Assembly (NCBI GenBank): GCA_945865815.1
Contig: CAMBFR010000005.1
Coordinates: forward strand, 26,038-90,037
DNA from: Candidatus Sulfopaludibacter sp. SbA3
GTDB taxonomy: Bacteria; Acidobacteriota; Terriglobia; 20CM-2-55-15
Direction of reading: 5' to 3'
DNA: 64,000 nt
This document shows, piece by piece, positions 30,382-39,780 of this stretch. The notes beneath the pieces are model-generated. The model had not been told where the DNA came from and did no database searches. It was given only the letters and a program-made list of their open reading frames with translations. Both the position numbers and the translations under genes were made by a program. Numbering within the stretch: the first letter of the stretch is position 1; each line of letters starts with the position of its first letter.

Positions 30382-31971
30382 ATGTCAGATAAACAGGTCA
30401 TCATCGATTCCTTACAGGCGACGGAGCGGCGAATCCGCGTAAACCTTTTGATTCGCGACATCAGCTACGCCTTTGCCTTATCGCTTCTGTTTCCACTCTC
30501 ATTCAAGCTTTGGGATCTGATCTCTCCGTTCAGGGCCACAACCGTCGTCGTAGTGCACGCTCTCTGGCTCGTGGGATTCCTCTCTTACGCGGCATGGCGC
30601 GTGACCCGGAAAGGGACGCTGGCACAAGCCGCCGCGGCCCTGGATTCGAAGGCGGCGCTCAATGATGAACTCAAGACCGCGTACTGGTTCATCAATAACC
30701 CGCGGCCTTCGGAATGGGTAGACGCGCAGATCCGGAAAGCCGCCGCAAGAGCGCAGCGCCTCGAGGTTCCGCGTCTGTACCCAAGAAGCATTCCGAAAAC
30801 GGCGTATCTCGCGGTGGCGATGTTCATTACGACTATCGGACTGAACTTCGTTCCTCTTCCCTGGAACCACAACTGGCTTGTTCTACAGGCCGCGCCCGCA
30901 TACGAGCTGTCCGAGCAGGAAAGGGCTTTGCTGGAACAGACCATGGAGTTGCTCGCAAAGGCCCAGCAGCTGGAACAAACCGACGTGGCTGATCGCCTCC
31001 AGGAAATCATTCAGCAACTTCAGAGCGGAGACATCAGTCCAAGCGACGCTGCGCAGCAACTGGAGGACATCGCGGGCCTTCTTGGCGACAACGCCGTGGA
31101 CCTCGCCCAGATGTATGCCGGCCTGAACGAAATGGCCAAGGAATTTGAAAAATCCGAGCAACTTCAGGACGCCGCGGATGCTCTCGAAAACAAGAATCTC
31201 GCGCAGGCGGGAGAAGCACTGAGCGAGCTGGCGGAAAAGCTGGCCAGCCTGCCGGCCGAGGCGCAGAAGGACGTTGAAGAACGGTTGAAGGAAGCCTCGG
31301 AAAATGATGCTCCCGGGCTCGATGATCTGAAGAAGAATCTCGAAGAGGCCGCACAGAACCTCCAGGAGCAGAATGAGCAGGGCGCGGGCGAGGCATTGCA
31401 GAAAGCCGCCGGCGATCTGCAGAAGCTTGGGCAGCAGATCGACAGGATGAAGGCGATGCAGCAGGCCGGGCAGTCCATGAAGGGTCTGAGCCAGGCCATG
31501 CTGCAGCGATTGCAGTCGGAACAGCAGCAGCAAGCCGAGAACGGCCAGGGCGAAGAGGGCGACGGCGACGCCAGCGAAAACCAAATGCCCGGCGGCGAAA
31601 AAGGACAGCCGGTGGCGGGCGCGCTGCCAGGTTCCGCGCCGGCTCCGGGCTCAGAGTCCGGCGACGGCGGAGGGCTCGAACCATCGGTTCCGCTCGGCGT
31701 CACTTCGCAGGAAGAAGGACCGCCGACAAGCCTCGATGTACAACTCGAAAAGGAGACCCTGACGGGCCAGCACGACCAGGGGGGCAAACCTGACGAGATC
31801 GAGGAGGCAAGCAAACAGGAACGATCAAAGCTCGATTATCGAAATGTGGAGTCCGATTTGACACCCGCACAGAAGGATCTCCTGAATCAGGATCGAATTC
31901 CGTGGGAATACCGGCCTCTTATCAAGAGCTACTTTCAGGCAATAAAGCCTCCGAAGCAACCAACCCAGTGA
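30382..31971 (+). CDS. Membrane-anchored coiled-coil protein of the MoxR/VWA cluster
   Basis: I do not recognise a named family with certainty; it resembles the large DUF4175-type proteins found before MoxR genes. The 529 residues contain three hydrophobic helices (about 28-48, 53-74 and 140-160). A long helical, Glu/Gln/Ala-rich part follows (about 178-395) with strong coiled-coil character (LLEQTMELLAKAQQLEQTD, LQDAADALENKNLAQAGE). The tail is low-complexity Gly/Ser/Gln-rich (about 385-480). It is the first gene of the five-gene cluster and its stop overlaps the MoxR start (GTGA). Confidence 0.72.
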   Translation: MSDKQVIIDSLQATERRIRVNLLIRDISYAFALSLLFPLSFKLWDLISPFRATTVVVVHALWLVGFLSYAAWRVTRKGTLAQAAAALDSKAALNDELKTAYWFINNPRPSEWVDAQIRKAAARAQRLEVPRLYPRSIPKTAYLAVAMFITTIGLNFVPLPWNHNWLVLQAAPAYELSEQERALLEQTMELLAKAQQLEQTDVADRLQEIIQQLQSGDISPSDAAQQLEDIAGLLGDNAVDLAQMYAGLNEMAKEFEKSEQLQDAADALENKNLAQAGEALSELAEKLASLPAEAQKDVEERLKEASENDAPGLDDLKKNLEEAAQNLQEQNEQGAGEALQKAAGDLQKLGQQIDRMKAMQQAGQSMKGLSQAMLQRLQSEQQQQAENGQGEEGDGDASENQMPGGEKGQPVAGALPGSAPAPGSESGDGGGLEPSVPLGVTSQEEGPPTSLDVQLEKETLTGQHDQGGKPDEIEEASKQERSKLDYRNVESDLTPAQKDLLNQDRIPWEYRPLIKSYFQAIKPPKQPTQ

Positions 31972-32957
31972 CTGAAATAGATCAACAGCTCGAAACTTTC
32001 CAACAACAATTTGGCCTCGTTAAAGACGAAGTTGCAAAGGTGATTGTCGGCTGCGACGAAATCATCGAGGGCGTCATCATGAGCCTTCTCGCCAACGGCC
32101 ACGTTCTTCTCGAAGGCGTACCGGGGCTCGGGAAAACGAAGCTGGTTTCCACGCTCAGCGATGTCATGCATCTGAAGTTCTCGCGAATCCAGTTCACTCC
32201 GGATCTCATGCCGGCGGACATCACGGGAACCAACGTCGTGCAGGAGAAGCCGACGGGCGAAAAATATCTGGAATTCCAGGCCGGTCCCCTTTTCGCGAAC
32301 ATGGTGCTGGCGGACGAAATCAATCGCGCGACACCGAAAACCCAGTCGGCCCTTCTCGAAGCCATGGAGGAAAAGAGCGTCACTGTCGGCAAGCGCACGT
32401 TCCAGCTCGATTCCCCGTTTTTTGTGCTGGCGACGCAGAATCCGCTGGAAATGGAAGGCACATATCCGCTCCCTGAAGCGCAGCTCGATCGCTTTTTCAT
32501 GAAGCTGAAGGTCGACTATCCCACGGTCGCGAGCCTGCACGTCATCATGGACCGCACGACGAAATCGGGAGAGCCGAAGGTATCGCGGGTACTGGGCCAG
32601 GGCGAAGTCCTCATTATGCGCAAAACCGTGCGGGCGGTTCCAATTGCGCGCCCCGTGCAGGACTACGCGATCCGCATCACGCTGGCCACGCATTCCACGT
32701 CGCCGCTTGCCCCGCCGCTGACGAAGCGTTATGTGCGCTACGGATCGAGCCCGCGCGGAGCACAGGCCCTCGTGATCGGGGGAAAGATTCGGGCGCTCCT
32801 GAAAAACCGCGTGCACGTGTCGTGCGAAGACATTCGAGCCGTTGCACTCGGCGCGCTCCGGCACCGCGTTCTTCTGAACTTCGAAGGAGAAGCCGAACGC
32901 ATCGATTCAGATGTCGTTGTAAACGAGATATTGGAAAAAACTCCGGAACCGAGTTAG
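31968..32957 (+). CDS. MoxR-family AAA+ ATPase
   Basis: GTG 31968 is preferred because it forms a GTGA overlap with the previous stop; an open frame to 31902 adds 22 unlikely residues. The 329 residues have Walker A GVPGLGKTKL, Walker B VLADEINRATPKTQSALLEAMEE, the FVLATQNPLEMEGTYPLPEAQLDRF sensor-1/arginine-finger region (quoted here as its core) and a C-terminal lid. MoxR ATPases act with VWA proteins as chaperones that insert cofactors or remodel complexes; the VWA partners are encoded directly downstream. Confidence 0.93.
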   Translation: MTEIDQQLETFQQQFGLVKDEVAKVIVGCDEIIEGVIMSLLANGHVLLEGVPGLGKTKLVSTLSDVMHLKFSRIQFTPDLMPADITGTNVVQEKPTGEKYLEFQAGPLFANMVLADEINRATPKTQSALLEAMEEKSVTVGKRTFQLDSPFFVLATQNPLEMEGTYPLPEAQLDRFFMKLKVDYPTVASLHVIMDRTTKSGEPKVSRVLGQGEVLIMRKTVRAVPIARPVQDYAIRITLATHSTSPLAPPLTKRYVRYGSSPRGAQALVIGGKIRALLKNRVHVSCEDIRAVALGALRHRVLLNFEGEAERIDSDVVVNEILEKTPEPS

Positions 32958-32975
32958 GACGAGCGGAACGGCAGC

Positions 32976-33090
32976 CCCCTCATCCGGCCCTTCGGGCCAC
33001 CTTCTCCCGGAGGGAGAAGGACAGTTTGGAGGAGTTTGTCCCTCTCCCCTTGGGAGAGCGTGCCGCGAAGCGGCGGGTGAGGGTCTTTGA
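32976..33090. repeat. REP-like element, family C copy 2 (long)
   Basis: The element runs from CCCTCATCCGGCCCTTCGGG to CGGCGGGTGAGGG, so its ends form an imperfect inverted repeat. Inside are two more hairpins: CTTCTCCCGGAGGGAGAAG and CCTCTCCCCTTGGGAGAG. The left half matches 9378-9423. It fills most of the 181-bp gap between the MoxR and DUF58 genes and could shape transcript processing inside the cluster. Confidence 0.8.
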
Positions 33091-33138
33091 GGCTGACGCC
33101 CGCGGCCAGGTTCTAACTCTCTTAGTTCAAAATTTTGT

Positions 33139-34026
33139 ATGTCCACAAACGCCGCTCTATTTGATGACGAGTTTCTGAAGAAGCTCGACTACCTCAACAT
33201 CATCTCGAAACGGCTTTTTGCGGGCCAGCTTCGAGCCGAGCGGCGAACGCGCAAGCGCGGAGCCGGCATGGAATTCGCGGACTACCGCAGTTACGTAGCC
33301 GGCGATGATTTTCGGTATCTGGACTGGAAGGCATATCTTCGCCTGAACAAGCTGATCATGCGGTTGTTCGAGGAAGAGGAAGACCTCCCGATTTATTTCT
33401 TTGTCGACAGCAGCGAGTCCATGGAATACGGGAATCCCTCCAAGCTGGACTATGCGCGCCGGGTGGCCGCGGCGCTTTGCTACATCGGCCTGGCGAACCT
33501 CGACCGGGTCAACGTTATCTCCTTCGCCGATAACGTAAAGAGCGAGCTCCCGCCGCTGCGCGGGAAAGGCCGGATTTTCCGGGTCTTTAGATTCCTCACA
33601 GACATCGTCCCGGGCGGGGCGACCAACGCGCGCGACTCATTCAAGACGTATTGCACCGAAGGACGCCGGCGCGGACTGGCTGTGGTCGTTTCCGACTTTC
33701 TCGATCCGGCGGGATTCGAAAAAGCCATGGACGTGCTGCGCCATTTCCGCCATGACATTTTTGTTATTCACATTGCCAGCCACGAGGAAATGAATCCGGT
33801 ACTCAAGGGTGAGTTGCTTCTTGTGGATGCGGAAAACCGCGCCGCGCGTGAGGTCACGGTGACGCCAGGGCTTCTGACGGCCTATCGGGCGGAGTACACC
33901 CGGTTCTGCGAGCAGCTCGAACAGTATTGCTCGAGATACCAGCTCGGCTATGTGCGCACGGTGACGGATTATCCATTTGAGGAGCTGATACTGAAGGTCT
34001 TCCGGCAGGGCAGGTTTATAAAATGA
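33139..34026 (+). CDS. DUF58 protein
   Basis: The 295 residues contain the DUF58 core GMEFADYRSYVAGDDFRYLD followed by W. A VWA-like fold follows with a MIDAS-type DSSES (about residue 91). DUF58 proteins are the standard partner of MoxR ATPases. No membrane helix is seen here, unlike many family members. It overlaps the BatA-like gene by 4 bp (ATGA). Confidence 0.92.
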   Translation: MSTNAALFDDEFLKKLDYLNIISKRLFAGQLRAERRTRKRGAGMEFADYRSYVAGDDFRYLDWKAYLRLNKLIMRLFEEEEDLPIYFFVDSSESMEYGNPSKLDYARRVAAALCYIGLANLDRVNVISFADNVKSELPPLRGKGRIFRVFRFLTDIVPGGATNARDSFKTYCTEGRRRGLAVVVSDFLDPAGFEKAMDVLRHFRHDIFVIHIASHEEMNPVLKGELLLVDAENRAAREVTVTPGLLTAYRAEYTRFCEQLEQYCSRYQLGYVRTVTDYPFEELILKVFRQGRFIK

Positions 34027-35795
34027 ACTTTCTGGCGATGACTCCATTGCAGGCTGCGCTTCTGGGGGCGGTAACGGCCATGGCCGTGATTGCCATGTAC
34101 CTGTTGAAGCTGCGCCATCGTCGCGTCGTCGTTTCTTCGTCGATTTTGTGGACCCGCGTTCTCGACGAACGGCATGCCCATTCCCTCTGGGAGAGACTCC
34201 GGAAATTCATTTCCATACTGATCGCGGTCACAATTGCGCTACTGCTGGCGCTGGCGCTGGCGCGGCCGCAGATTACGTGGCTTACGGGAAGCGATGAGGG
34301 TGTGGTTATCGTCCTGGATACATCCGCCACGATGGCAACGCGAATGTCCGATGGAAGAACCCGCTGGCAGCACGCCGTGGACGAAGCGCGCGCCCTTCTG
34401 AACAGTGGCGGCGCGACAACGGAATTCCGGGTCCTGGATACCGCCGGCCGCGCGGCATTCTCGCCGACGACGAACCGCAACGAAGCCAGCGACATGATCG
34501 GTCAGTTGCGCCCCCAGGCTGGGGCGGCGCGATTTCCCGAGGTAACCGAACAAGGCTCCACGGTGTACTTCATCTCCGACGGCGTTTCCATATCCGAGGC
34601 GCCCGCGGCCGTGAAACGCATTTCGGTATTTGAAGAGGCAAACAACGTCGGCATTACTGCTTTCGATATCCGGTCGATCCCTTCCACTCCCCTTGGCTAC
34701 GAAGCCTATCTGGAAGTTCAGAATTTCGGACCGAGGTCCGAGGCGGTAGGCATAACGCTGACAGCCGGAACCGGCCAGACGATAGCGAAGTCCGTCAGCC
34801 TGGCTTCGGGCGAGACGCTGCAGGATGTTTTCGACCTGTCGCGCTTTGAAGGCGGCGCAATCCGGGCTTCGATCGTTTCCGACGACGATGACATGGCCGC
34901 GGATGACCTGGCCTTCGGATACCTTCCCGTGAAGCGAAGAACCCGTACGCTGCTTGTCACGCGCGGCAACAATTATCTGGAGTCGCTTTTGAAACTCGAC
35001 TCGCACGTCGAGCTGCTGAAGACCGATCCTGCGGGTTATGGAGAGAATCCGGACATCGATGTCTACATCTTTGACCGGTTCGCCCCTGCGAAGGCCCCGG
35101 CACGCCCCGCTCTTGTAATCGGAGCGCCGGCGGGAGCCACGGGCGCCGCATGGCTGCGCGAAGCGCGAGGTGTTGTCCAGAAACCGGAAATCACGACGTG
35201 GGCCGAAGATCATCCGATAATGCAGTACGTTTCCGTTCATGACCTGTCCATTGAGCGGGCGGCGCGAATCGATGCGTCCAATTTGACGGTGATCGCAGCG
35301 TCCAATCAGACACCTTTGATCGTGGCGTCCGAAAATCCGAAGTGGGTGATGCTGACATTCGATCTTCAGTCATCCGACTTTCCGCTGCAGCTCGGCTTCC
35401 CCGTTTTCGTTGAAAACGTCCTGTCCTGGTTTGGCAGGGAGCAACTGGCAGTGCATCAGGCGATCGGAACCGTGGAAGTCCCTATGAAAGATGCTCAGAT
35501 ACAAACTGCGGAAGGCACGGCGGTCGATTCCCAAACGGTGGCCGGCCGGACCATCTTCGAGGCTCCCGAGCCTGGACTCTATTCGGCCACGAGCGGCGAC
35601 ACGCGCATCCAGATTGCCGTGAACCTGGGGAACAAGGCTTTTTCGAATGTGAACAGTTCCGTGTTCACGGATGAGAGGGCCGCTGTCTCCGCGCCGAACT
35701 GGCTTCGCCGCGAGCTCTGGTTTTACATGCTGTTTGCGGCAATCCTGTTGATCAGCGTAGAGTGGTTCACTTACCACCGTAGAGTGACGTTGTAA
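34023..35795 (+). CDS. BatA-domain / VWA membrane protein
   Basis: The 590 residues start with the BatA N-terminal region: two helices (about 10-27 and 58-78) around LKLRHRRVVVSSSILW. A VWA domain follows (VVIVLDTSATMATRM; the MIDAS motif is degenerate, DTSAT), then a long beta-rich periplasmic part. A last hydrophobic helix is at about 565-583 (LWFYMLFAAILLISVEWF). BatA proteins work with MoxR/DUF58 in envelope stress tolerance; the role here is inferred from context. It sits 2 bp upstream of the next VWA gene. Confidence 0.87.
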   Translation: MNFLAMTPLQAALLGAVTAMAVIAMYLLKLRHRRVVVSSSILWTRVLDERHAHSLWERLRKFISILIAVTIALLLALALARPQITWLTGSDEGVVIVLDTSATMATRMSDGRTRWQHAVDEARALLNSGGATTEFRVLDTAGRAAFSPTTNRNEASDMIGQLRPQAGAARFPEVTEQGSTVYFISDGVSISEAPAAVKRISVFEEANNVGITAFDIRSIPSTPLGYEAYLEVQNFGPRSEAVGITLTAGTGQTIAKSVSLASGETLQDVFDLSRFEGGAIRASIVSDDDDMAADDLAFGYLPVKRRTRTLLVTRGNNYLESLLKLDSHVELLKTDPAGYGENPDIDVYIFDRFAPAKAPARPALVIGAPAGATGAAWLREARGVVQKPEITTWAEDHPIMQYVSVHDLSIERAARIDASNLTVIAASNQTPLIVASENPKWVMLTFDLQSSDFPLQLGFPVFVENVLSWFGREQLAVHQAIGTVEVPMKDAQIQTAEGTAVDSQTVAGRTIFEAPEPGLYSATSGDTRIQIAVNLGNKAFSNVNSSVFTDERAAVSAPNWLRRELWFYMLFAAILLISVEWFTYHRRVTL

Positions 35796-35797
35796 TT

Positions 35798-38347
35798 ATG
35801 CAGCTTGGCATAGACACATATTGGCCGTTATTGCTTCTGGCGCTCATACCCTATTTCTGGGCTGTGCAGCGGAAGACGATGGTGGACCTCAGCCCGAAGC
35901 ATTTGCGGCTGTCGAGCGCGGTTCGCGGAGCGGTTGTCGTGCTGGTTGCTGCCGCCTTGATGCAACCGGTTCTGTACCGGTCCGGCGACTGGCTCTCGGT
36001 GGTATATCTGCTGGACATTTCGCAGAGTGTTTCGCCACCGGCCGTTCAAAGCGCCCTCGAGTGGATTCAGCAGACAAATGACGCGGGAAGCCCGGCTCAT
36101 TCACGATTTATTGCCTTCGGCGGGAACTCCGCGGTTTTCGAAGACATGCAGGGACTGCGAAACGTCGAGGTATCCAGCAAGCCGGCAACGGACGGCGCCA
36201 TCGACCAGAGCGGCACGAACATTCAGGAAGGCCTGGATCGCGCCATCCGCAGTTTTGCGCCACACCATCTGAAACGTCTGGTCCTGCTCACGGATGGGAA
36301 TGAAAATACCGGAACGATGTCCGGAACCGTCACGCGGCTGAAGCAGGAAGGCGTGCATGTGTATACGGTGCCCATGGCGGCGCGGACGAATCGGGACATC
36401 TGGGTTGAAACCATCATGGCGCCGGCGGAAGTCAGGGCGGACGAAACATTTCCGATCGAGGCGCATGTCTACAGCCAGGTTGAAGGTGTTGCGGAAGTTG
36501 AAATCAGAAACGGCGCGAAGAAACTGGATAGCCGCAGGGTCACGCTCACACGCGGACTGAACCGCGTCGCCTTCGAAAGCCGCATCACCGGAGACAGCGG
36601 GCCCATCACGATTGAGGCGGAGGCGAAGTCGCCGGACGATCCTTTCACCGAGAACAACACGTTCAAACAGGCCCTTGTCGTGCAGGGCCAACCCAAAGTG
36701 TTGTACGTCGAAGGTCACACCGAAAGCAGCCGCTATCTGCGGGATGCGCTGACCGAGGAAGGATTCACGGTCGAAATAAAACCACCATTCGAGATTCCGT
36801 CGAATGCTGCCGATCTTGACGCTTACGACATTGTCATCCTGAGCGACGTGGCGCGCAGCGGCCTGGTCGATCGGCAGATGTTGTCGCTGGCGACATACGT
36901 GCGCGACCTGGGCGGCGGCTTCCTCCTCTCCGGAGGCGAAAACAATTACGGCACGGGCGGCTATTCGGAAACCGCGATCGAGGAAATTCTTCCCATCACG
37001 TTCGAGGCGAAGAAAGAGAAGGAAGACGAGATCGCGATGATCGTCATCCTGGACAAGTCCGGCAGCATGGGCGGCCAGAAGATGGAACTTGCGAAAGAAG
37101 CGGGCAAGGCGCCGCTGGAGTTCCTGAAAGAGACGGATCAGTTCGGCCTGATTGCCTTCGATTACAACTTTTACTGGCCCGTCCGATTCCAGTACGCCAT
37201 GGATCCGAACGCCATGCGAACCGCGATCAGCCGGATCATTGCGGGCGGTGAAACGAACCTCTTCCCCGCGCTTCGCGAGGCTTTTATGGCGCTCGCGGAT
37301 GTCGATAGCGCGATAAAGCACGTTATCGTGCTTTCAGACGGCCGCTCGTTGCCGGAAGATTTCCAGACGCTGACCGTGAACATGGCCGACGCCAAGATCA
37401 CCATCTCGACCGTGGCGGTGGGAAATGGCGCCGATCGTGAAATGATGGCAAGCATCGCCACCTGGGGCAAGGGACGCACCTACTACATTGAAGACGCGAC
37501 GAAGGTGCCGCAGATTTTCACCCAGGAAACGCAGATCGCCACGGGCAAGACTCTCCGCGAGGAAGCGTTCCGCCCGATCGTTAAAAAGGACGTCGAAGCC
37601 TTCAAAGGCATCGACTTTGATACCGTGCCGGAGCTGCAGGGCTACGTCGCTACTCAGTCGAAAGAGACGTCGGAAGTCCTGCTGGAATCGGGCGGCGAAC
37701 GGAACGACCCGATCCTCGCGCGATGGCAGTACGGCCTCGGCAGAACCGCGGCATTCACGTCGGATCTCAAGGATCGCTGGGCCGTGGACTGGCTGAAGTG
37801 GGACGGCTATGGAAAATTCTGGTCCCAGCTTGTACGTGAAACCATGCGCCGGAACGAGAACGAGGAATTCGATTTTCGCGCCTCGAAGGTGAACGACGAA
37901 GCGAAAATCACGATCAACGCAATCCGGCAGGACGGCCGGTTCCGCAATAAGCTCCAGCCCGAAGTGCGCGTAGTCGCGCCTGATGACTCGGTCACCGTGG
38001 TGAACGTGAATCAGTCCGGCCCGGGTTCCTACGAGGCCAGCTTCCCGCTCAAGCAGAAGGGCTCTTATCTGCTCCGCGCGAGCGACCCGGAAGGCGTGGG
38101 CTCATCGCGCCTGCTGACGTATTCCTATCCCGACGAATACCATTTCTATCCGCCGAACACGGACGCGCTTCGCCTGATCAGCACCGAAACCGGCGGCAAA
38201 TTCCAGCCGGCGGCTGCAGATATTTTCAATACCAACGGGGAAACCACCGCACTGCCGACTCCGCTCTGGCCTCTCCTGACAACGCTGGCCCTGCTCCTCT
38301 ATATCACCGACGTTCTGCTCCGGCGCGTCCGGCTGTTTGAAAAATAG
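35798..38347 (+). CDS. Large membrane protein with two VWA domains and a glutamine-amidotransferase-like fold
   Basis: The 849 residues begin with two membrane helices (about 8-23 and 45-60). VWA domain 1 has MIDAS DISQS (about residue 73) and LLTDGNENTG. A class I amidotransferase-like segment (about 300-400; VLYVEGHTESSRYLRDALTE, LDAYDIVILSDV) lacks an obvious catalytic Cys. VWA domain 2 has a full MIDAS DKSGSMGG (about 418). A beta-rich region and a final helix before the C-terminus follow. It closes the MoxR cluster and probably forms the periplasmic part of the complex. Two VWA domains in one chain is a notable arrangement. Confidence 0.85.
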   Translation: MQLGIDTYWPLLLLALIPYFWAVQRKTMVDLSPKHLRLSSAVRGAVVVLVAAALMQPVLYRSGDWLSVVYLLDISQSVSPPAVQSALEWIQQTNDAGSPAHSRFIAFGGNSAVFEDMQGLRNVEVSSKPATDGAIDQSGTNIQEGLDRAIRSFAPHHLKRLVLLTDGNENTGTMSGTVTRLKQEGVHVYTVPMAARTNRDIWVETIMAPAEVRADETFPIEAHVYSQVEGVAEVEIRNGAKKLDSRRVTLTRGLNRVAFESRITGDSGPITIEAEAKSPDDPFTENNTFKQALVVQGQPKVLYVEGHTESSRYLRDALTEEGFTVEIKPPFEIPSNAADLDAYDIVILSDVARSGLVDRQMLSLATYVRDLGGGFLLSGGENNYGTGGYSETAIEEILPITFEAKKEKEDEIAMIVILDKSGSMGGQKMELAKEAGKAPLEFLKETDQFGLIAFDYNFYWPVRFQYAMDPNAMRTAISRIIAGGETNLFPALREAFMALADVDSAIKHVIVLSDGRSLPEDFQTLTVNMADAKITISTVAVGNGADREMMASIATWGKGRTYYIEDATKVPQIFTQETQIATGKTLREEAFRPIVKKDVEAFKGIDFDTVPELQGYVATQSKETSEVLLESGGERNDPILARWQYGLGRTAAFTSDLKDRWAVDWLKWDGYGKFWSQLVRETMRRNENEEFDFRASKVNDEAKITINAIRQDGRFRNKLQPEVRVVAPDDSVTVVNVNQSGPGSYEASFPLKQKGSYLLRASDPEGVGSSRLLTYSYPDEYHFYPPNTDALRLISTETGGKFQPAAADIFNTNGETTALPTPLWPLLTTLALLLYITDVLLRRVRLFEK

Positions 38348-38351
38348 TCCG

Positions 38352-38855
38352 CTATAAGTTGCTGAACACCGCATGGTATTTCACCACGCCGGACTTCATG
38401 TCCAGGGCCTTGGGATGCAGCTCCATCGCCATGAACACGTCATCAGGAACGTCGTATTCACACTGAAGACCGAACCGGGAAGCCGGCAGGAAGCCAAAGC
38501 GCGGGTAGTACTCCCGGTGACCCAGAACCACAACCGCCCTGAATCCCATTTCCCTGCACCGCTCAATGCCGGCCCGGACAAGAGCCGAGCCCACGCCCTG
38601 ACGCTGATGCGCGGGCGCCACAGCCATGGGGGCCAGACCTGCCACCTTCAGTTCAGAATCGGTTGACAGGGAGACCGGAGAGAACATGATGTGACCGACG
38701 ACCTCCCCGCCATCCTCAGCCACGAGCGAAATGATCGGCTCTGCCTGCTCGCGAAGGGCGTCAACAAGATCGGCCTCCGCGGTCGTGCCAAAGGCCAATT
38801 CATTGACCTTGTAAATGGCGGCCTTGTCGCTCTCTCGTTCGGCACGAATCACCAT
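38352..38855 (-). CDS. GNAT-family N-acetyltransferase (YhbS-like)
   Basis: ATG 38855 is used; the longer frame to 38990 adds residues unlike the family. The 167 residues start MVIRAERESD and contain the acetyl-CoA-binding motif VAPAHQRQGVGSALVRAGIE (about 80-99), then HREYYPRFGF, typical of the YhbS branch. The substrate is unknown. It overlaps the upstream methyltransferase gene by 7 bp, so the two are co-translated. Confidence 0.9.
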   Translation of the reverse strand: MVIRAERESDKAAIYKVNELAFGTTAEADLVDALREQAEPIISLVAEDGGEVVGHIMFSPVSLSTDSELKVAGLAPMAVAPAHQRQGVGSALVRAGIERCREMGFRAVVVLGHREYYPRFGFLPASRFGLQCEYDVPDDVFMAMELHPKALDMKSGVVKYHAVFSNL

Positions 38856-39526
38856 AGCCGGCCGGACAGGATGGCAAAATTGAGAAATCTCCAATGGCAG
38901 CCCCCCTGGGAAAAACCCGCGTCCCCAAGCATCTTTATTAGTGCGTGTATCGGCGCCGGATGGTCCTTCTCCAGATGTCTCGCAAACCAATACGCGGCAT
39001 CTTCACCATTGCCGGCAATGAATCGTCGCCACAGCTCGTATTGCTGTTCCCGGACGTCGATGTCCTCATCGACGATCACTTCAGCGGCGATTATGATGCC
39101 GCCTGGTTTCAGGATTTGATGCACTCGTCTGAGAAAAGTGGGGCGCTCGGGAAGTTGAAGATGGTGCAATGAGAGCGAAGCCATAATGAGGTCGTACTCC
39201 TGGCCGAGCGCATCACTGCGAAAATCTCCCAACCGATAGACAACTCTTTCATTGATCCCGATCCGCATACGGCAAGCCTGCAACATTTCCTCGGTCAGGT
39301 CGAACGCCGTCAGATGTGCATTCGGATACCTGGAGAGTATTTCGGCAACCATCACACCAGGGCCGCAACCTAAATCGAGCACACGGATAGGGGCGGCACG
39401 GTCGAACGGAATGAGACGGAGCATGATTTCCCGTTGCTCGTCATAAAACGGGATAAGGCGCCTCATCAGGTCCGGATAGCCAGACACCTGGACTCGAAAA
39501 TGATCGCGTACTCGTTCTGTATCCAT
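38849..39526 (-). CDS. Class I SAM-dependent methyltransferase
   Basis: ATG 39526 (MDTERVRDHF) is chosen over the longer frame. The 225 residues show motif I VLDLGCGPGVMVAEIL (about 48-63), the acidic residue in LTAFDLTEEML, DLIMASLSLHHL and LKPGGIIIAAE. This is the Methyltransf_25-like fold. No substrate can be assigned; the partner GNAT gene overlaps its 3' end. Confidence 0.88.
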   Translation of the reverse strand: MDTERVRDHFRVQVSGYPDLMRRLIPFYDEQREIMLRLIPFDRAAPIRVLDLGCGPGVMVAEILSRYPNAHLTAFDLTEEMLQACRMRIGINERVVYRLGDFRSDALGQEYDLIMASLSLHHLQLPERPTFLRRVHQILKPGGIIIAAEVIVDEDIDVREQQYELWRRFIAGNGEDAAYWFARHLEKDHPAPIHALIKMLGDAGFSQGGCHWRFLNFAILSGRLW

Positions 39527-39595
39527 GGGCCTGCCTGCAAATATCAGGATGATCCATTGCCGACCCAATCCAGGGGGCTGTTTGCACGAAGGACT

Positions 39596-39619
39596 AGTTC
39601 GGGGTGCATCCCCGGAACT
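39596..39619. repeat. Short palindrome, family B-related
   Basis: AGTTCGGGG (39596-39604) faces CCCCGGAACT (39610-39619) across TGCAT, with one bulged G. The TTCGGGGTGC core matches the element at 18892-18937. It lies in the gap between the methyltransferase gene and the DUF882 gene. Confidence 0.5.
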
Positions 39620-39780
39620 CACAATTTAGCACAGGCCTCAGGCGGGTCGAGAGGCGAAGGCGGCGCAGAAATTCGCCTGGACGGTGGAGCGTGCTAGACT
39701 CCCCGAGAGTCACCAGGGTCACTAAGAAAGCACGACGGGACTGCACGCCGCGTGAGATCCGGGCTGACTGGAGTCGTCCA

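Noticed and set aside
31902..31967. A 22-residue N-terminal extension of the MoxR gene
   Set aside because: It overlaps the end of the preceding gene and has no family match; the GTGA overlap start at 31968 is better.
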